Source: Pseudomonas chlororaphis
Lineage (GTDB): Bacteria > Pseudomonadota > Gammaproteobacteria > Pseudomonadales > Pseudomonadaceae
Direction: 5' to 3'
DNA length: 64,000 nucleotides
Assembly (NCBI RefSeq): GCF_003731765.1
Contig: NZ_MOAL01000006.1
Coordinates: forward strand, 68,563 to 132,562
Part shown: piece after piece, positions 60,610 to 64,000 of the stretch
Position numbering within the stretch: position 1 is the stretch's first letter
How the letters are laid out: every line of letters begins with the position of its first letter
Notes under the pieces: model-generated
The model's database searches: none
Told to the model about the DNA's origin: nothing
What the model saw: only the letters and a program-made list of their open reading frames with translations
Translations under genes and position numbers: made by a program

Positions 60610-62223
60610 CTAAGGGGCGGGCAGCAGCGGCAGGCGGATCACAAACTGGCTGCCCAGGCCCAGGCCGTCGCTGTGGGCCGTGACATCGCCGTCATGGGCC
60701 AGCACCAGTTCTCGCACCACCGTGAGGCCAATGCCCAGGCCGTTGCCGTCAAAACTCATGGCGTGGGCGTCCTGCACATAGGGCTCGAAAATAAACGGCA
60801 GCATCGTCGGCGAGATGCCAATGCCGCTGTCGCTGATGGTGACCTGCACCCACTGTGCCAAAACCTTCACGTCCAGGGTGATCTGGCCCTCGCGCGGGGT
60901 GTACTTGACCGCATTGCCCAGCAGGTTGCAAAAGATCTGTGCCAGGCGCAGGGAGTCGCCGTATAGGGCCAGTGGCTGTTGGGGGATGTGCACCGTCATT
61001 TGCTGCTGGCGCAGGTCGATCTCTGCCCGGCAGGTGTCCAGGGCTTCTTGGAGAATGTCCGCCAAGTCCAGGGGCTGGCGGTCCAGGCGCAACTTGCCGG
61101 CATTGACCCGGGACACGTCCAGCAGGTCTTCCACCAGCCGCGACATGTGCTTGACCTGGCGTTCGATGATCGCCTGGATCCGTGGCAGCTCGTCACTCTT
61201 CATGCGCAACAGCAGATCGGCGGACATGCTCAGGGGCGTCAGTGGGTTGCGCAGTTCGTGAGCGACCTTGGCCAGCAGGTCCTGCTGTTGCTGGAGCGCC
61301 AGTTCCGCCCCGGATTGCAATTGCTGGGCGCCCAGGGCCGCCAGCACCAATTGCTCGTTGGCCTCGCGCAGGTGATCCAGATGCGCTTGTTGCTGCGTGT
61401 GGGGGGCGGGCACTACCAGCACCCGGGGTGGCTGGCCACAGGTGTCGTGGTCATGGTGCTGCGGGTCGTCGTGGAATTGAAAACCGCCGGCGCCGTGGCG
61501 CTTGGCCCGGTACATGGCCGCGTCGGCCTGGTCGATCAGCAGTTGCGGGTTTTCGCCGTCCTCGGGAAAGCGGCAGATGCCGATGCTGACCTTGAGGCTC
61601 AGGGGGTGTTCATGGATGCGCCGAGTGACGTTGAGGGCGTCGATGATCTTTTCAACCACGGTGATCACATCGGCTTTGCTGCAGATGTTGTTGAGCAGCA
61701 CCAGGAATTCGTCACCGCCATAGCGGCTGACGGTATCGGTCTCGCGCACCGAAGCCTTGAGGCATTGCGCTACTTGCTTGAGGGCGGCGTCGCCAACCCG
61801 GTGGCCGAGGTTGTCATTGATGCTCTTGAAATTGTTCAGGTCCAGAAACAGCACGGCAAAGCCATCCCCCAGGCGCACGGCATGGGCAATGGTGTGTTCG
61901 ATGCGCTTGAGCAGTTGCCCACGGTTGGGCAGGTTGGTCAGTTCGTCGATGCCTATCGACTGGGCGATCTCGTTCAGCGCTCGGGTGGCGCTGGCGGCTT
62001 CATCCTGGGCGTGCAACAGGCGCATCACCAGCGCCTCGTTGGCCTCCAGCAACTCATTGGCCGGGTCCAGCTCGCGCAAATGATTTTGTGTGTGTCGCAC
62101 CTGGGCCTGCAGATGGGTCAGGGTGGCCCGCAGCTCCATGGCCTGCTGATCCAGCAGGGCCAGTTCTTCCCGGGCAACGGCCAGAGCCTGTTGCTGGGTG
62201 CCAGGTGCGTCCTTCATGGTCAT
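60610..62223 (-). CDS. GGDEF domain fused to a histidine kinase
   Basis: A 537-residue soluble protein. Order: N-terminal coiled coil (about 10-85, Ala/Leu/Glu-rich), diguanylate cyclase GGDEF domain (about 90-250; DELTNLPNRGQL, SRYGGDEFLVLL with RETD I-site), a second coiled coil, then a HisKA domain with phospho-acceptor His in KVAHELRNPLTPLS (about 325) and a HATPase with N box NLLGNAVKYTP, G1 DSGIGI and G2 GNGLGIGL. All catalytic motifs are intact. There is no sensor domain or receiver. It follows kaiC-like by 3 nt, so the two are coupled. Confidence 0.9.
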   Translation of the reverse strand: MTMKDAPGTQQQALAVAREELALLDQQAMELRATLTHLQAQVRHTQNHLRELDPANELLEANEALVMRLLHAQDEAASATRALNEIAQSIGIDELTNLPNRGQLLKRIEHTIAHAVRLGDGFAVLFLDLNNFKSINDNLGHRVGDAALKQVAQCLKASVRETDTVSRYGGDEFLVLLNNICSKADVITVVEKIIDALNVTRRIHEHPLSLKVSIGICRFPEDGENPQLLIDQADAAMYRAKRHGAGGFQFHDDPQHHDHDTCGQPPRVLVVPAPHTQQQAHLDHLREANEQLVLAALGAQQLQSGAELALQQQQDLLAKVAHELRNPLTPLSMSADLLLRMKSDELPRIQAIIERQVKHMSRLVEDLLDVSRVNAGKLRLDRQPLDLADILQEALDTCRAEIDLRQQQMTVHIPQQPLALYGDSLRLAQIFCNLLGNAVKYTPREGQITLDVKVLAQWVQVTISDSGIGISPTMLPFIFEPYVQDAHAMSFDGNGLGIGLTVVRELVLAHDGDVTAHSDGLGLGSQFVIRLPLLPAP

Positions 62224-62226
62224 GGC

Positions 62227-63714
62227 TTATCCACCGTCGTGGTCGGCCGCCGTGGGGCGCGGCGCGGCGAGTTTGGCTGCAGGTCGGCCGCCCAGCAGGC
62301 CTTCGCGGTCCGGCAGCATCTGGCCGATGCGGATGCCCTCGGCGTTGATGTCATACAGGCGCAGCTGGTCGGAGTGGGGGCTGGCCCGCACCTTGACCAC
62401 CGCCATGATCCGCAGCAGGCGGCTGTCCACCTCGATGTAGCGCTGGACGATGATGGCGTCGGTCATGAAGGCCGTGCCATAGGGGCTGAAGCGCAGGTCG
62501 GTGTAGCGGTCCTCCAGCTCCGAGGTCATCAGCACGCTGACCCCGGTTTGGGTCAGGGCGGTGACCAGGCGCGACAGGGACTCGCGAAAGTCCTCGCGAA
62601 AGGTCGGCGCCAGGGCCAGTTCGAAGCCCGACAGCGAGTCGATGACCACCCGGGTGGCTTTGAGCCGATGGATTTCATCCAACAGCAGGTGGACGATTTC
62701 CTCGATCGACAGGTCCGGCGCGCGGCTGTCCACCAGGCCCACCTGGTCGCTGTCGATCAACTGCACCAACTGCGGGTTGTGGTTGCGGTTGGGGCGCTGC
62801 TCGAACACCGCGATCACCCCGGTTTCGCCCACGCGCGCGCCTTCTGCCAGGAACGCCGCGGCCATCAGGCTCTTGCCCGAGCCCGACGGCCCGGCCACCA
62901 ACAGCGAATAACCCTTGGGCAGGCCGCCCCCGAGCATTGCGTCCAGTTCGGCGATGCCCATGGACAGGCGCGAACGCTCGGCCTCGGGCACTGCCGGGGC
63001 CGGCAGATCAAGGTGCGAGCAGGGAGAGAAGACCTTCAGCCCGGCGTTGCTGATGCGAAAACTGTGCAGCCCCGGCAGTGTGGGCTGGCCGCGCATTTTC
63101 ATGATTTCCATCTTGCGCACCATGGAGTTGCGCTGGACGCTCTGGCGCAGCCAGATCAGGCCGTCGGCCACGGTGAAGATCGGGTTGGTGTCGGTTTCGG
63201 TGAAGTACTCACCGATCAGAAAGGTGGTGGCGTGCCAGGTGGTCATCAACATGCCCAGTTGCTGGACGAACTGCGGCAAGTTGTTGTTGGGGTTGTCCTG
63301 GGTACGGCTGGCCAGCACCACCGAACGGAAGGAATCGACGAACACCAGGGCCGGACCATGGCTCTCGACCTCGGCGACAATGCGTCGTAGCACCTCGTCC
63401 AGGTCACCGGCCAGGGTGTCGTCTACCAGGTTGATGTAGCGCACCGACTGGTTGATCGACTCGCTGTTGAAGAAGTCGAACTGCTGCTGGTAACGCAGCA
63501 TTTTCAACGGCGGCTCGCCGAGCACCGTGAAGTACAGCGCCGGCCGCTCGGGCGTGGCCAGGGCGAACATCATCTGGTGGGCCAGGGTGGTCTTGCCGCA
63601 GCCCGGCGGGCCCGCGATCAGGTTGAAGGAAAACTCTGGCAGTCCGCCGCCCAGTATCTGGTCCAGCCCGGGCACCCCGGTGGCCAGACGGTTGATTGTG
63701 ACTTTGCTGCTCAT
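62227..63714 (-). CDS. KaiC-like double-domain ATPase
   Basis: A 495-residue RecA-family protein with two KaiC domains. Walker A sites are GPPGCGKTT (about 37) and GPSGSGKSL (about 275); Walker B-like strands are ALVFVDSFRS and TRVVIDSLSG. In the second domain the region that carries Ser431/Thr432 in cyanobacterial KaiC reads GTAFMTDAI, so neither phosphosite is kept. No kaiA or kaiB gene is present. Its stop lies 3 nt before the start of the GGDEF-histidine kinase gene, and its ATG overlaps the preceding stop (ATGA), so three genes form one operon. Start 63714 has AGGA 9 nt upstream. Confidence 0.88.
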   Translation of the reverse strand: MSSKVTINRLATGVPGLDQILGGGLPEFSFNLIAGPPGCGKTTLAHQMMFALATPERPALYFTVLGEPPLKMLRYQQQFDFFNSESINQSVRYINLVDDTLAGDLDEVLRRIVAEVESHGPALVFVDSFRSVVLASRTQDNPNNNLPQFVQQLGMLMTTWHATTFLIGEYFTETDTNPIFTVADGLIWLRQSVQRNSMVRKMEIMKMRGQPTLPGLHSFRISNAGLKVFSPCSHLDLPAPAVPEAERSRLSMGIAELDAMLGGGLPKGYSLLVAGPSGSGKSLMAAAFLAEGARVGETGVIAVFEQRPNRNHNPQLVQLIDSDQVGLVDSRAPDLSIEEIVHLLLDEIHRLKATRVVIDSLSGFELALAPTFREDFRESLSRLVTALTQTGVSVLMTSELEDRYTDLRFSPYGTAFMTDAIIVQRYIEVDSRLLRIMAVVKVRASPHSDQLRLYDINAEGIRIGQMLPDREGLLGGRPAAKLAAPRPTAADHDGG

Positions 63715-64000
63715 GGCGAAATGTCCTGCGCGGGCGTACCGCTGAAAGATTTTTCCCACACGGAACGAAGCAGACGTTCGGTGAGCGAGGGGCCGACCAA
63801 GGTGGCGAGCAACTCGTTGAACGTGGTCAGGAGCGTGACACCGACGCTGAAGGCGTAGGTGCTGCTGTGCTGGGCGAGGAGCCGCTCAAAGGCGGCCAGG
63901 TCCATGCTGCTCTGCACGCTCTCGTGGACCCCGCTGAGGTCCTCGCAGGACGTTGCGCACAGGTGCAGGCTGCGCCGATACAGGGCCGCGACCCCGCGCT
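63711..64000 (-). CDS. Unrecognised protein, C-terminal 96 residues (continues beyond window)
   Basis: The minus-strand frame is open from the window edge to a stop at 63711, which overlaps the kaiC-like ATG. The visible part is helical, with three Cys near its start (LHLCATSC) and the segments FERLLAQHSSTYAF, VTLLTTFNELLATL and LTERLLRSVW. I recognise no family. Tight coupling to the kaiC-like gene makes a functional link probable. Confidence 0.65.
   Translation of the reverse strand, partial: RGVAALYRRSLHLCATSCEDLSGVHESVQSSMDLAAFERLLAQHSSTYAFSVGVTLLTTFNELLATLVGPSLTERLLRSVWEKSFSGTPAQDISP

Noticed and set aside
62227..63714. Circadian clock KaiC
   Set aside because: The phosphosite Ser and Thr are absent and there is no kaiA or kaiB; only the ATPase family call is supported.

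Overview
The window is high-GC chromosomal DNA of a fluorescent Pseudomonas, most likely of the P. fluorescens group. The first 28 kb is a pyoverdine siderophore locus with the gene content and iron-starvation promoter boxes typical of these bacteria. There are no rRNA or tRNA genes, CRISPR arrays or insertion sequences that I can see.

Pyoverdine region (1-28.3 kb). It opens with the 3' end of one large peptide synthetase gene and the complete terminal synthetase pvdD (C-A-T-E-C-A-T-TE). Then come the receptor fpvA, the inner-membrane exporter pvdE with a siderophore N-acetyltransferase (pvdYII-like), the periplasmic maturation genes pvdMNO and the divergent pvdP, the efflux operon pvdRT-opmQ, the ECF sigma gene fpvI and the ornithine hydroxylase pvdA. 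PvdA hydroxylates ornithine, the acetyltransferase probably acylates it, the synthetases build the acylated peptide, PvdE moves it to the periplasm, PvdM/N/O/P mature it, PvdRT-OpmQ secrete it, and FpvA takes the ferric form back and signals to FpvI. I found five sites with TAAAT/TAAAC, exactly 16 nt and CGT in front of pvdYII, pvdM, pvdP, pvdR and pvdA, as expected for the sigma factor PvdS. PvdS, PvdL, PvdH and FpvR are not in the window.

Middle (28.3-36.5 kb). A long 5' leader precedes the P-type magnesium ATPase mgtA. Next are a small receiver-like protein that has lost its phospho-acceptor Asp and a patch of 7-bp tandem repeats. A second cell-surface-signalling siderophore system follows (ECF sigma, FecR-type regulator, TonB receptor with signalling domain), with a Fur-box-like palindrome in front.

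36.6-47.1 kb. Five tightly packed or overlapping genes encode a DUF4132/HEAT protein, a MoxR-type AAA+ ATPase, a DUF5682 protein, a von Willebrand A (MIDAS) protein and a SWIM zinc-finger protein. They match, gene for gene, the poorly understood E. coli yehI-yehL-yehM-yehP-yehQ set. This is the best candidate here for an undescribed biological system.

47.1-52.1 kb. An EmrAB-type drug efflux pair has a perfect 16-bp palindrome just upstream. A zinc alcohol dehydrogenase and a tandem universal stress protein each follow an Anr/FNR-type box, suggesting low-oxygen control.

52.3-57.7 kb. A probable copper-handling group: a DUF2946 protein, a TonB receptor and a PepSY membrane protein on one strand, facing a PCuAC chaperone and an Sco/SenC protein.

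57.9-64 kb. A signalling cluster: a triple-PAS GGDEF-EAL protein, a GGDEF domain fused to a histidine kinase, a double-domain KaiC-like ATPase lacking the usual phosphosites, and the 3' end of an unrecognised gene running off the window.
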